From: Sphingomonas sp. 3P27F8
Lineage (GTDB): Bacteria > Pseudomonadota > Alphaproteobacteria > Sphingomonadales > Sphingomonadaceae
Direction: 5' to 3'
Assembly (NCBI RefSeq): GCF_005502745.1
Contig: NZ_SCNL01000003.1
Coordinates: forward strand, 124,001-188,000
Length of the DNA: 64,000 bases
In this document: piece after piece, positions 38,723 to 47,837 of the stretch
Layout: every line of letters starts with the position of its first letter
How positions within the stretch are numbered: position 1 is the stretch's first letter
Notes under the pieces: model-generated
Told to the model about the DNA's origin: nothing
Databases searched by the model: none
What the model saw: the letters and a program-made list of their open reading frames with translations, nothing else
Position numbers and translations under genes: made by a program

Positions 38723-40021
38723 TTAGCGCCTGTCATAGGCCTTGGGCAAAGGCCCTTCGTTCGGCGTAAGATATCGATCGCGCAAGTCCGTCTGGCGCGA
38801 ACGCATCGGTTGCGGCCGCCCATCGATCCACACCGCGACCGGCTGTGATTCGATCTCCAGCGGATCACCGTCCCAAAGCACGACGTCGGCACGGCGGCCG
38901 GATTTCAGCGAACCAAGCTCGCCCTCCATGGCAAGCGCGGCGGCGGGGCCGGAGGTTATTGCGGCGAGCGCCTGCCCCCATTCCAGGCCGGTCGCGCCGG
39001 GGACGCGGGTGATGGCAACCAGATTGCCCGCATATTGCCGAATATTGTGCTCCCCGCCCGAGGCGCCCGCAGCCGACAGCGCGACCTGCACTCCGGCAGC
39101 GCGCATCCGCCCGACATTGGATTCGGTCGCCGCCAACGCTTCGAAGCTCTCGGGCAGATCGGCCAGCGCAGCCGCTACAACCGGCACCTTCGCAGAGGCG
39201 ATCTCGCGGGCGACCATCCAGCCCTCGCTGACGCCAGTCAGCACCAGCCGCAGCCTTGGATAATCACGCACCAGCCCGAGCACGGTCCGGATGTCGCTGG
39301 CGCGTTCGACGTGGACAACAAGCGGCACCTGACCGTCGATCACCTTGAGCAACGCGTCCGCATCGCCGCGCTTGATGAGAGACGCGCGCTCGCGGCCACC
39401 AAAGGCGGCTGGATTCCGACGGTAATCCTGCGCTTGCGACAAGGCGTCGCGGAACAGCGCATAAGCGGCCGGCCGGCTGCCGCCGGCATCGCGGGCGCCG
39501 CCCTCTCCGAGCTCGACATACTGGAACGCGCGCGGCCGGGTGACTGCATCGGGATCATCGCCCAGATCGATCACCGCCCCCTGCCCCGCGAATATCGATC
39601 CCGCCGTGCCGGGGGCGATCAGCGCGCGCGTTACGCCAGCAAGACGTTCATTGGCGATCTTCGCCCCGGCGGGATTGATCGCGGGCGAAACGTCGATGGC
39701 GGCGGCGAAGGGGCTGCTGCTTGCTGACGTGTCGTTACTTTCCTCTATTCCGCCAGCATCCTGCAGCCCGAGATCGGTGAAGCCCGCAATCAGCCCCGGC
39801 GACACCCATTTGCCGTTCGCGGCGATCACTTCCGCGCCCGCCGGAACCGCGACATTTTCGCCGGCAGCGACGATCCGGCCGTCGCGAAACACGACGGTGC
39901 CGTTCCTGATCGGCGCGCTGCCATCGCCGAGCGCGACCGTGGCGCCCGTGATGGCGACCGTCTGGGCGACTGCAGGAGCCGCGGTCAGCGCGGCTGCGGA
40001 CAGGAGCAGGGCGCGGATCAC
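38723..40021 (-). CDS. Secreted amidohydrolase-fold protein lacking the HxH metal motif
   Basis: A 432-residue exported protein of the imidazolonepropionase-like amidohydrolase superfamily. The signal peptide ends in TAAPAVAQ. The composite domain is clear (VSPGLIAGFTDLGLQDAGG and the C-terminal GSLKSGRRADVVLWDGDPLE), but where active members have HxH after the GLID-type motif this one reads GFTDLG. It follows an intact homologue that has HSH, with a four-base overlap, so it is probably a non-catalytic or altered partner in a heteromeric pair. Confidence 0.85.
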   Translation of the reverse strand: MIRALLLSAAALTAAPAVAQTVAITGATVALGDGSAPIRNGTVVFRDGRIVAAGENVAVPAGAEVIAANGKWVSPGLIAGFTDLGLQDAGGIEESNDTSASSSPFAAAIDVSPAINPAGAKIANERLAGVTRALIAPGTAGSIFAGQGAVIDLGDDPDAVTRPRAFQYVELGEGGARDAGGSRPAAYALFRDALSQAQDYRRNPAAFGGRERASLIKRGDADALLKVIDGQVPLVVHVERASDIRTVLGLVRDYPRLRLVLTGVSEGWMVAREIASAKVPVVAAALADLPESFEALAATESNVGRMRAAGVQVALSAAGASGGEHNIRQYAGNLVAITRVPGATGLEWGQALAAITSGPAAALAMEGELGSLKSGRRADVVLWDGDPLEIESQPVAVWIDGRPQPMRSRQTDLRDRYLTPNEGPLPKAYDRR

Positions 40022-41454
40022 TTCACATCTCCAGTACCGGGCTGGCCTAGCTCGAAATCGCTCACCGGGCGTCGTTTCGGGTCGTTGGCATCATACAGCA
40101 TCGCGCCGTCGACCCACACTTTCTCGGGTCGGGTGTAAATGCTGAACGGATTGCCGTTCCACAACACCACGTCCGCCATCTTGCCGGGCTTGAGGCTGCC
40201 CGTCTTGTCATCGATCCCCAGCGCCTTGGCCGGATTGAGCGACAGCCACTTCCACGCCACCGCGTCAGGGATATCGATCCCCGCACGACGGCCGGAAGAC
40301 AGCGCCTTCGCAACCTCCTGATTGAGCCGCTGGATCCCGTTCTGATCGTCGGAGTGGATCATCGCGCAGGCGCCGGCTTTCTCGAGCAGCGCAAGGTTGG
40401 CGCCGATCCCGTCATAGCTCTCCATCTTGAAGCCGTACCAGTCCGCCCACACAGCGGCGCAGGTGCCGCTCGCCTTCAGCAGATCGGCAATCTTGTAAGC
40501 TTCGACGGCGTGGTGAAAGGCCGTCACCTTGTAGCCGAACTCCTTGGCCATATCGAGGACGATGGCCATCTCGTCGGCCCGATAGCAGTGGTTCTGCACG
40601 CGGATTTCCCCCGCGAGCACCCCGCGCAACGTGTCCATCGCTATGTCGCGCTCCGGCGGATCGCCGCCATCCTTTTCGTATTTGTCCCATTTGCGCTTAT
40701 ATGCCTGCGCCTTCGCCCAGGTGGCGCGGTCAACCGCGATATTGCCCATCCGGGTGGAAGGCTCGCGGCCCTTGGAGCCATAGACGCGCTTCGGATTTTC
40801 CCCGCATGCCATCTTCAGCCCGTAAGGCGCACCCGGGAACTTCATCCCCTGAACAGTGCGCGAATAGACGTTCTTCAGCACGACGGAGCGGCCGCCGAAC
40901 AGATTGGCGGACCCGGGCAGGATTTGCAGCGCGGTGACGCCGCCATTGGCAAGTGCACGGCTGAAGCCGGGATCCTGCGGCCATACGCTATGCTCCGCCC
41001 ACACATCGGCAGTGACGGGCGAAGTCGCCTCATTGCCGTCCGACAGCGCTCGAATACCGGGGCTGGGATAATCGCCGAGATGGCTGTGAATATCGATGAC
41101 GCCGGGCGTGATCCATTTGCCCTGCCCATCGATCACCCGTGCATTGGCGGGCGCATCGAGCGTCTGGCCGATGGCCACGATCTTCCCATCGGCGAACAGA
41201 ACCGCGCCATTCTCGATCCGCCCGCCCTCGCCGTCGAACACCGTGACATTGCGCACCAGAGTCGGGACGCCGGGATAGGCATGATAAGTGGATGGAAAGG
41301 GATCACGCGAATATGGCTTGGCCGCCGCGCTCGATTTTGCCGGGCTGCTGGAGGGCGTTTTCGGGTGCTCCGCATCTGCGCCACATGCCGCCAGCGAAAG
41401 CGCGGCGGCGCCCATCAACAGGCGCAGGCCCTTCTTTTGAGCCGTGATTCCCAT
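40018..41454 (-). CDS. Lipoprotein amidohydrolase with intact metal site
   Basis: From the ATG at 41454 (preceded by AGAGGGG) the product has 478 residues. The N-terminus carries a lipoprotein signal with lipobox LAAC (Cys24), so it is probably lipid-anchored. The amidohydrolase domain has metal-binding His123 and His125 in VIDIHSHLGDY, a later FHHAVEAYK, HSDDQNGIQRL with the expected metal Asp, and GSLKPGKMADVVLWNGNPF. The substrate is unknown; relatives include peptidases and carboxypeptidase-like enzymes of the same superfamily. It is coupled to the degenerate homologue by ATGA. A long upstream extension of the frame is antisense to the CoA-transferase gene and rejected. Confidence 0.88.
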   Translation of the reverse strand: MGITAQKKGLRLLMGAAALSLAACGADAEHPKTPSSSPAKSSAAAKPYSRDPFPSTYHAYPGVPTLVRNVTVFDGEGGRIENGAVLFADGKIVAIGQTLDAPANARVIDGQGKWITPGVIDIHSHLGDYPSPGIRALSDGNEATSPVTADVWAEHSVWPQDPGFSRALANGGVTALQILPGSANLFGGRSVVLKNVYSRTVQGMKFPGAPYGLKMACGENPKRVYGSKGREPSTRMGNIAVDRATWAKAQAYKRKWDKYEKDGGDPPERDIAMDTLRGVLAGEIRVQNHCYRADEMAIVLDMAKEFGYKVTAFHHAVEAYKIADLLKASGTCAAVWADWYGFKMESYDGIGANLALLEKAGACAMIHSDDQNGIQRLNQEVAKALSSGRRAGIDIPDAVAWKWLSLNPAKALGIDDKTGSLKPGKMADVVLWNGNPFSIYTRPEKVWVDGAMLYDANDPKRRPVSDFELGQPGTGDVK

Positions 41455-41614
41455 GAACCCCTCTTCTTGCACTTGAGCGCGAACTGATGGGCCGCGCGCA
41501 CCGCAAAGACAATAGCGCGATCCACCGATCGCTCCATAACAAATGTCATGTTCCACTTGTCCGGTGCGGCCCGGCGCGATAGTCGGAGGCCAGATAACAT
41601 AGGAGAGAGATGTC

Positions 41615-42736
41615 GTGAGCACCCCGCCCCTTGCCGGCATCCGCGTAGTCGAGTTCGCCGGGATCGGCCCCGGCCCGTTCGCCGGCATGATGCTGGCGGA
41701 CCATGGCGCGGAGGTTATCCGCATCGATCGGCCGGTGCGCGGCGGCGGCCTGACCATCGACAACAAGGACGCGTTGTTGCGGAGCCGCAAGTCGATCGGC
41801 CTCGACCTGAAAGATCCCAAATCGATCGAGGCGGTGCGACGGATCGTCAAGTCCGCCGACGCGATCATAGAGGGGTTTCGCCCCGGGGTGATGGAGCGGC
41901 TGGGCCTGGGGCCGGACGTGCTGCTCGCCGACAATCCGAAGCTTGTCTACGGACGCATGACCGGCTGGGGCCAGACCGGGCCGATGGCACCCGAACCCGG
42001 CCACGACATTAATTATATCGCGATCTCCGGTGTCCTTCATGCGCTTGGGCGTAAGGGCGAGAAGCCCACCCCGCCGATCAACCTGGCGGGCGATTTCGGC
42101 GGTGGCGGCATGTTCCTGGTCTTCGGGATGCTCGCGGCCCTGCTGCATGCGCAGCGCACCGGCGAGGGCCAGGTGGTGGATGCGGCAATGACGGATGGCT
42201 CGGCCGTGCTGATGTCGATGATGTGGTCGTTCCGCGCGATGGGGCGCTGGAGCGACGAGCGCGGGACCAACCTGCTCGATACGGCCGCGCACTTCTACGA
42301 TACCTACGAGACGCAGGACGGCAAGTTCATCTCGCTCGGCGCGATCGAGCCGCAATTCTATGCCGAATTCCGCGCGGTGATGGGCCTTTCCGACGACAAG
42401 TGGACAGCACAGATGGATGGGCGGCAGTGGCCGGCGCTCAAGGCCGAGCTGGCCGAGCGCTTCAAGGCGCGCACCCGCGACGATTGGGTCGAGGCCTTCA
42501 GGGGGCATGAAGTATGTTTTGCGCCGGTGCTGGGCTTCGACGAAGCCTGGAATGATCCGCACAATCGCGCCCGCGGCACGTTCGTCGAAGCGGCCGGCGT
42601 GCGCCAGCCGGCGCCAGCGCCGCGTTACTCGAAAAGCACCACGGTCACGCCGGTAATGGCGGGTGAACGTCACGATGCCGACGTTCTACGAGAACTTGGT
42701 TTCGACGAAGCGGAGGTCGCCGCGCTGGGTCTGTGA
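41615..42736 (+). CDS. CaiB/BaiF CoA-transferase, alpha-methylacyl-CoA racemase-like
   Basis: A 373-residue family III CoA-transferase fold protein. It starts with GTG after AGGAGAG. The N-terminal LAGIRVVEFAGIGPGPFAGM, then ADHGAEVIRIDRP and RSRKSIGLDLK are diagnostic, and the active-site Asp region reads VVDAAMTDGSAVLM. Sequence style (GIGPGPFAGMMLADHGA) points to the alpha-methylacyl-CoA racemase subgroup, which epimerises 2-methyl-branched acyl-CoAs for beta-oxidation. No linked catabolic genes are present, so the substrate is open. Confidence 0.9.
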   Translation: MSTPPLAGIRVVEFAGIGPGPFAGMMLADHGAEVIRIDRPVRGGGLTIDNKDALLRSRKSIGLDLKDPKSIEAVRRIVKSADAIIEGFRPGVMERLGLGPDVLLADNPKLVYGRMTGWGQTGPMAPEPGHDINYIAISGVLHALGRKGEKPTPPINLAGDFGGGGMFLVFGMLAALLHAQRTGEGQVVDAAMTDGSAVLMSMMWSFRAMGRWSDERGTNLLDTAAHFYDTYETQDGKFISLGAIEPQFYAEFRAVMGLSDDKWTAQMDGRQWPALKAELAERFKARTRDDWVEAFRGHEVCFAPVLGFDEAWNDPHNRARGTFVEAAGVRQPAPAPRYSKSTTVTPVMAGERHDADVLRELGFDEAEVAALGL

Positions 42737-42750
42737 CCTGACAGTCGTGC

Positions 42751-44043
42751 CTAGGCCGCCTCCAATTCCGGCGCGGGGTGGCGCGCGTAGATGCCATAGG
42801 CGAGGATCGCGGCGTAGCACAGCGCGGGCAGCAGCAGGGCAAAATGCAGGCTGCCGCTGATATCCGCCAGATGCCCCGTCAGCGGAGGTATCACCGCACC
42901 GCCGACGATCGCGGTTGCGATCACGCCCGACCCGTCTGCCGCGCGCTTGCCAAGCCCCTCGCTGGCGAGGCTGAAGATCGTCGGAAACATGATCGCGTTC
43001 ATCAAACCGATCGTCAGCAGCGCCCAGCCCGAAACCATGCCGCTGGTGTTTGCGGATACCGCGATCAGCAATATCGCCCCTGCCGCAACTGCGGCCAGCA
43101 CCTTGCCCGGCGACAGGCGTGTCAGCGCATAGGCACCGATGAAGCGCCCGATCAGCGCCCCGCCCCAGTAAAATGGCACGTGCTTGCCCGCAGCCTGATC
43201 GCTCAGCCCAAGCACGTCGGGTTGCATCAGGTAGCTCACGATTAGGGAGCCGATCGCCACCTCCGCACCGACATACAGGAAAATGCACAGGCAGCCGATT
43301 CCAAAGCGTGGGCGCGACAGCAGATGGAAAGCCTGGAAAATATTTCCGTGGACCTGTTCTTCCTTCAATCGATTGCGTCGCGACCAGACGACTGACGCCA
43401 CCAGGGCCAGGACGGCCGCGAGGCACAGATAAGTCACCACGACGATGTGCGTTTCCTGGGCGCGATAGGTGTTCAACGCCGCGCCCGTCAGCGTCGTTAC
43501 GTCCAGCCTGGCGAGGCTGCCCAGGATCACGATCGATCCGACATAGGGAAAAATCGTGGTGCCCAGGGAATTGAAAGCCTGCGCGAAGGTGAGCCGACTG
43601 TGCGCGCTCTTTGGCGGGCCCAGCAAGGAAATAAGCGGATTGGCCACCACCTGCACGATCGTGATGCCGCTGGCGAGCACGAAGAGCGCGAACAGAAACA
43701 GGCTGAATTTCGCGGATGCAGATGCCGGCACGAACAACAGGCATCCGGCCATCATGGCAACAAGGCCAATCGCGGCAGTGCGCATGTAGCCGACCCGCCG
43801 GACGATTGCTGCGGCCGGGATCGACATGATCGCATACGCCCCGAAAAACGATGACTGCACCAGCAGCGCCTGCGCGTAATTGAGCGTGAAGAGCTCTTTC
43901 AGCTTGGGAATGATGACATCGTTCAGGCTGGTGATGCCACCGAAGATGAAGAATAGCGCCAAGACGAAAACACGCAGGTCAGGTGCATCATAACCATGCT
44001 CGGCATCACCACTTGCCGGGCCGGAGGCGCCGTGGGCTTGCAT
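42751..44043 (-). CDS. Sugar MFS transporter, FucP/GluP family
   Basis: Twelve-helix major facilitator of 430 residues in the fucose/glucose/galactose:H+ symporter group. The first helix motif FFIFGGITSLNDVIIPKLK and PAAAIVRRVGYM, followed by ITIVQVVANPLISLLGPP, are characteristic. The specific sugar cannot be read from sequence, and no sugar kinase or isomerase gene is adjacent. It is convergent with the CoA-transferase gene, 14 bases apart. Confidence 0.9.
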   Translation of the reverse strand: MQAHGASGPASGDAEHGYDAPDLRVFVLALFFIFGGITSLNDVIIPKLKELFTLNYAQALLVQSSFFGAYAIMSIPAAAIVRRVGYMRTAAIGLVAMMAGCLLFVPASASAKFSLFLFALFVLASGITIVQVVANPLISLLGPPKSAHSRLTFAQAFNSLGTTIFPYVGSIVILGSLARLDVTTLTGAALNTYRAQETHIVVVTYLCLAAVLALVASVVWSRRNRLKEEQVHGNIFQAFHLLSRPRFGIGCLCIFLYVGAEVAIGSLIVSYLMQPDVLGLSDQAAGKHVPFYWGGALIGRFIGAYALTRLSPGKVLAAVAAGAILLIAVSANTSGMVSGWALLTIGLMNAIMFPTIFSLASEGLGKRAADGSGVIATAIVGGAVIPPLTGHLADISGSLHFALLLPALCYAAILAYGIYARHPAPELEAA

Positions 44044-44190
44044 GTCATTCTCCTAGTTTCGCTCACCGGCAAACATTCAAGCGGCGGACGGAAGGGTAAA
44101 GCAAGCCGATTGGTTGGCCCCTTCCGGTAAATTCCACAATCTTCGCCAAGTCGCTTGGCGAAGGCTGCGCCGTTAGCCTAGCATTCGGCC

Positions 44191-44742
44191 GTGCCCAAGA
44201 TGACGGTAAACAACGAAGCGATCGAATATCGCATGGATCCGCAGACACCGCTCCTGTGGGCGTTGCGTGATGCGTCGAACCTGACCGGCACAAAATATGG
44301 GTGTGGCACCGGAAGCTGCGGCGCCTGCATCGTCGATGTCGACGGCAAGGCCATCAAATCCTGCCAAATTACGCTGGAGCAGGCGGAGGGAACCTTTGTC
44401 ACCACGATCGAGGGGTTGTCGCGAGAGCGCTCCCACCCCGTGCAACTCGCGCTGATCGACGCGAACGTGCCGCAATGCGGCTATTGCATCCCCGGTATAA
44501 CCATGGCGGCCGCCGTGCTCATCAAACGCAGCCGCAGCCCCAGCGATGCGGAGATCGCAGCCGGGATAGCCAATCTGTGCCGTTGCGGGATTTACCCTCG
44601 CCTGATCGACGCAATCCAGCGCGCCGCGCGGGCGATGCGCGGCGACGAGACGCTGCCGGCCGGCGCGCGGACCGGGATCGATCCGCGCGATGCAGCGCGC
44701 ACCGTCCCGGCGTTCAATCCCGATCAGGCGCCGCGGCGTTGA
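44191..44742 (+). CDS. Orphan [2Fe-2S] subunit of a xanthine oxidase/IorA-type enzyme
   Basis: A 183-residue small subunit with two [2Fe-2S] clusters. Plant-ferredoxin-type Cys38, 43, 46 and 58 lie in GCGTGSCGACIVDVDGK and SCQI; the second cluster uses Cys96, 99, 130 and 132 in QCGYCIPG and CRCGIYPR. These proteins normally pass electrons from a molybdopterin large subunit encoded next door, as in isoquinoline 1-oxidoreductase or aldehyde oxidases. No large subunit gene is in the neighbourhood; a GST gene follows. A GTG start is used by homology; an ATG nine bases later is possible. The extended C-terminus (after residue 150) is unlike typical members. Confidence 0.88.
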   Translation: MPKMTVNNEAIEYRMDPQTPLLWALRDASNLTGTKYGCGTGSCGACIVDVDGKAIKSCQITLEQAEGTFVTTIEGLSRERSHPVQLALIDANVPQCGYCIPGITMAAAVLIKRSRSPSDAEIAAGIANLCRCGIYPRLIDAIQRAARAMRGDETLPAGARTGIDPRDAARTVPAFNPDQAPRR

Positions 44743-44776
44743 GCATGCAATTGGCCCCTGCTGGTGAGAAATCGAG

Positions 44777-45433
44777 ATGATCGAATTATGGCATTGCGCG
44801 GACGCGCGATCATTCCGAGCACTGTGGACGCTGGAAGAGATGGACCTGCCCTATCGCATGCATCTCATGCCGTTCCCCCCGCGTATCCGGCAGCCCGAGT
44901 ATCTCGAACAGAACCCGTTGGGCACCATACCGCTGCTTGTGGACGGACAGACACGGATGAGCGAATCTGCAGCGATCATCGAGTATCTCGCGGTCCGGCA
45001 TGGCCCAACCGCCATCGCGGTCACGGCTGATGACGCGCATTATGGCGCGTGGCTAAACTGGCTTCATTTCGGCGAGGCGACCCTCACCTTTCCGCAGACC
45101 CTGGTGCTGCGCTATCGCAGGCTGGAGGCACCCGAGCGACGATTGCCACAGGCTGCGGACGACTATGCGCAATGGTATCGCTCAAGGTTGCGCGCGGTCG
45201 ATCGCGCGCTTGCCGACGGTCGGGAATGGCTGGTCGCAGACAGGTTCACCGGCGCGGATATTTCGGTTGGCTATGCCTTGCTGCTGGCCCGCACTCTCAA
45301 GCTGGATGACGACCTGCAACCCGCCATCGCTGCGTATTGGGAACGGCTGTCGGAACGGCCGGCGTACCTGCGGGCGCGTCAGGTCCAGAGTGAGGCAGTA
45401 AGCGTATTGCCCGAACCATACACTTCGCGCTAA
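44777..45433 (+). CDS. Glutathione S-transferase-like protein
   Basis: A 218-residue GST. The N-terminal thioredoxin-like domain begins IELWHCADARSFRALWTLEE (Ser of the family active-site region near residue 12) and has the cis-Pro and glutathione-binding motif GTIPLLVDGQTRMSESAAII. The C-terminal helical domain has WLVADRFTGADISVGYALLL, the conserved N-capping box. Substrate unknown. It follows the [2Fe-2S] protein gene after 34 bases. Confidence 0.92.
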   Translation: MIELWHCADARSFRALWTLEEMDLPYRMHLMPFPPRIRQPEYLEQNPLGTIPLLVDGQTRMSESAAIIEYLAVRHGPTAIAVTADDAHYGAWLNWLHFGEATLTFPQTLVLRYRRLEAPERRLPQAADDYAQWYRSRLRAVDRALADGREWLVADRFTGADISVGYALLLARTLKLDDDLQPAIAAYWERLSERPAYLRARQVQSEAVSVLPEPYTSR

Positions 45434-45465
45434 GACGGAACTGAATAACGTGGGTAAAGTTGACG

Positions 45466-47343
45466 ATGAGCCTGGTACGCGGTGCATGGAAACTGCTGGT
45501 CGGTATCAAGGACGCGCTGGTGCTCGTCGCGATGCTGTTGTTCTTCGGGCTGCTGTTCGCCGCGCTTAACAGTCGGCCGACGGCCCGCGCGGTGCGCGAT
45601 GGCGCGCTCGTCCTGAACATCAACGGATCGATCGTCGAACAACCATCGGAAACGCCGCCATTCGCGATGGTCACGGGCGAAAGCAACGCCCCGCGCCAGT
45701 ATCGCCTGCGCGATGTCGTGCGGGCGATCGATGCAGCCAGGGACGACACACGCGTGAGGGCGATCGTGCTCGATCTCGATCATTTCGGCGGCGCCTATCC
45801 CGCTGTGCTCGGCGAAGTGGCAGATGCGCTGACCCGCGCCCGCACCGCCGGCAAACCGGTGCTCGCCTTCGCCACCGGCTACACGGACGGCGGCTATCGC
45901 CTCGCCTCGGCCGCGAGCGAAGTGTGGATGGATCCCATGGGAGGGACGATCTTCGCGGGGCCGGGCGGCAGCCAACTCTATTACAAGGGGCTGATCGACA
46001 AGCTGGGCGTCAATGCGCACGTCTATCGTGTCGGGAAGTACAAGTCTTTCGTCGAACCCTATACCCGCAGCGACCAGAGCCCCGAAGCCAAGGAGGCGGC
46101 AACCGTCCTGCAAAACGGATTGTTCGACCAGTGGAAAGAGGCGATCGCACGCGCACGCCCGAAGGCCAAAATCGCTGCGTGGCTCGTCACGCCAGAAAAG
46201 GTGGTGCAGGGCGCGCAGGGGGATATCGCCCAGGCAAACCTGGCCGACGGCATTGTTGACAAACTGGGCGATCGGGTGGCCTTCGGTCGTCGTGTCGCCG
46301 AACTGGCGGGCGGGGATTCCAAGAAGCCTGCGGGGTGGTTCAAGACGATCGATTATGATTCGTGGGTCGATGCGCATCCGCTGCCCAAGAACGGCGAGAT
46401 CGGGGTGGTTACTGTCGCCGGCGACATAGTGGATGGCAAGGCCGGCCCAGGCACCGCGGGCGGCGATACTATTGCCAGGTTCATCTATGACGGGCTGGCC
46501 ACGAAGAAGCTGAAGGCGCTGGTGTTGAGGGTCGATTCGCCGGGCGGATCGGTCACCGCATCCGAGCGCATCCGGTTGGCGCTGATGGAAGCCAAGAAGC
46601 AGGGTCTGCCGGTCGTTGTTTCTATGGGTGGTGTCGCGGCCTCGGGCGGGTATTGGGTTTCTACGCCCGGCGACGTGATTTTCGCAGAGCCCGCGACCAT
46701 TACCGGTTCCATCGGCATTTTCGGGATCATTCCAACGTTCGAGAATACGCTGGCGAAGATCGGCGTCACCACCGATGGCGTCCGCACCACCCCGCTTTCC
46801 GGTCAACCGGATATCATGGGCGGCACAAATCCGGTGACCGACGCGGTGTTCCAGTCCGCGATCGAGCATGGCTATTCGCTGTTCCTGGCGCGCGTTTCCC
46901 AATCGCGCAGGATGCCCGCGGACAAGGTGAATGAGATCGCGCAGGGACGCGTGTGGATCGGGGGCACCGCTCGGCAGATTGGGCTCGTCGATCGCTTTGG
47001 CACGCTCAAAGATGCGGTGGCCGAGGCGGCGAAGCGGGCAAGGCTGGACCCTGCGACGGCCGAGGTGATCTATCTCGAAAAGAAGCCGGGATGGGCAACG
47101 GAAATTGCCCGTCAGTTCAATCGCGATGACGACGATGAGAGCGCCACGCCAGGCGATGTATTTGCTCGCGTAGCATTTGAAAGGCGCGCCCTGTTGGCGC
47201 GCGCGCTGGGCGATGTGAAGCGGCTGGTGACCGGAGGAGGCGTTCAGGCCGCCTGCCTGGAGTGCGGTGGCTTCGGGCCGAACGCCGGCGCGCCCTCTGA
47301 CGCCCGTCTGCTCGACGTTCTGCTCGCGCGTTTCGGGCTTTAA
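45466..47343 (+). CDS. sppA: Signal peptide peptidase SppA, 67-kDa type
   Basis: Membrane-anchored serine protease degrading cleaved signal peptides. About 625 residues with one N-terminal membrane helix (ALVLVAMLLFFGLLFAAL) and two tandem SppA/ClpP-like domains. The catalytic Lys is probably Lys193 in VGKYKSFVEPYTRSDQSP, and the nucleophile Ser393 is in GGVAASGGYWVS, the split dyad of the long SppA class. A TTG two codons upstream is an alternative start. The Fur-family regulator gene follows. Confidence 0.94.
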   Translation: MSLVRGAWKLLVGIKDALVLVAMLLFFGLLFAALNSRPTARAVRDGALVLNINGSIVEQPSETPPFAMVTGESNAPRQYRLRDVVRAIDAARDDTRVRAIVLDLDHFGGAYPAVLGEVADALTRARTAGKPVLAFATGYTDGGYRLASAASEVWMDPMGGTIFAGPGGSQLYYKGLIDKLGVNAHVYRVGKYKSFVEPYTRSDQSPEAKEAATVLQNGLFDQWKEAIARARPKAKIAAWLVTPEKVVQGAQGDIAQANLADGIVDKLGDRVAFGRRVAELAGGDSKKPAGWFKTIDYDSWVDAHPLPKNGEIGVVTVAGDIVDGKAGPGTAGGDTIARFIYDGLATKKLKALVLRVDSPGGSVTASERIRLALMEAKKQGLPVVVSMGGVAASGGYWVSTPGDVIFAEPATITGSIGIFGIIPTFENTLAKIGVTTDGVRTTPLSGQPDIMGGTNPVTDAVFQSAIEHGYSLFLARVSQSRRMPADKVNEIAQGRVWIGGTARQIGLVDRFGTLKDAVAEAAKRARLDPATAEVIYLEKKPGWATEIARQFNRDDDDESATPGDVFARVAFERRALLARALGDVKRLVTGGGVQAACLECGGFGPNAGAPSDARLLDVLLARFGL

Positions 47344-47360
47344 TCGTCGTCCCTGTCGGC

Positions 47361-47399
47361 TGTTGCGAGTCGGTAGCGCTTTTCGCAACAAGCTTTGCG
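47361..47399 (+). promoter_or_regulatory. Overlapping inverted repeats before the Fur-family gene
   Basis: TGTTGCGA (47361-47368) pairs perfectly with TCGCAACA (47383-47390), and CGCAA/TTGCG (47384-47388 with 47395-47399) forms a second, closer repeat. They lie between sppA and the regulator, within 55 bases of its start. The second repeat could be a degenerate Fur-type operator and the first a hairpin; autoregulation is plausible but unproven. Confidence 0.35.
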
Positions 47400-47414
47400 C
47401 ATTACATGGGGTAT

Positions 47415-47837
47415 ATGCCTCGCAAGATCGATCTCGAAGCCCTCTGCCACGAAAAGGGCCTGCGCATCACCGAACAGCGCCGCGTTATCGCGCGCGTCCT
47501 TTCGGAAGCGGAGGATCATCCCGATGTCGAACGGGTTTACGCCCGCGCCTCGTCGATCGATCCCGGAATCTCGATAGCGACGGTATATCGCACCGTGCGC
47601 CTGTTTGAAGAGGCCGGCATCCTCGATCGCCATGATTTCGGCGACGGACGCGCGCGCTACGAGCCGTCGCCTGAGGCGCATCACGACCATCTCATCGATG
47701 TCGAGACGGGCCGTGTGATCGAGTTTGTCGATCCCGAACTCGAACAATTGCAGAAGCAGATTGCGGAGAAGCTGGGGTTCCGGCTCGTTGATCATCGCAT
47801 GGAGCTTTATGGCGTCAGTCTCAGCCGGAAGGATTGA
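47415..47837 (+). CDS. fur: Fur-family metal-responsive regulator (Fur/Mur type)
   Basis: A 140-residue ferric-uptake-regulator homologue. The winged helix includes RITEQRRVIARVL and DPGISIATVYRTVRLFEEAGI, and the dimerisation half has the metal-site HHDHLIDVETGRVIEF. That sequence fits the alphaproteobacterial Fur/Mur branch rather than Irr. No CxxC structural-zinc motif is present. ATG at 47415 or three codons upstream (47406) may start the protein; GGGG lies three bases before 47415. It overlaps the downstream acyltransferase gene by 29 bases. Confidence 0.9.
   Translation: MPRKIDLEALCHEKGLRITEQRRVIARVLSEAEDHPDVERVYARASSIDPGISIATVYRTVRLFEEAGILDRHDFGDGRARYEPSPEAHHDHLIDVETGRVIEFVDPELEQLQKQIAEKLGFRLVDHRMELYGVSLSRKD

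Noticed and set aside
40018-41934. 638-residue version of the lipoprotein amidohydrolase
   Set aside because: The extra N-terminus is antisense to the CoA-transferase gene; the start at 41454 has a ribosome-binding site and lipoprotein signal.
45430-47391. 653-codon minus-strand open frame opposite sppA
   Set aside because: Shadow of a gene with intact catalytic residues on the plus strand.
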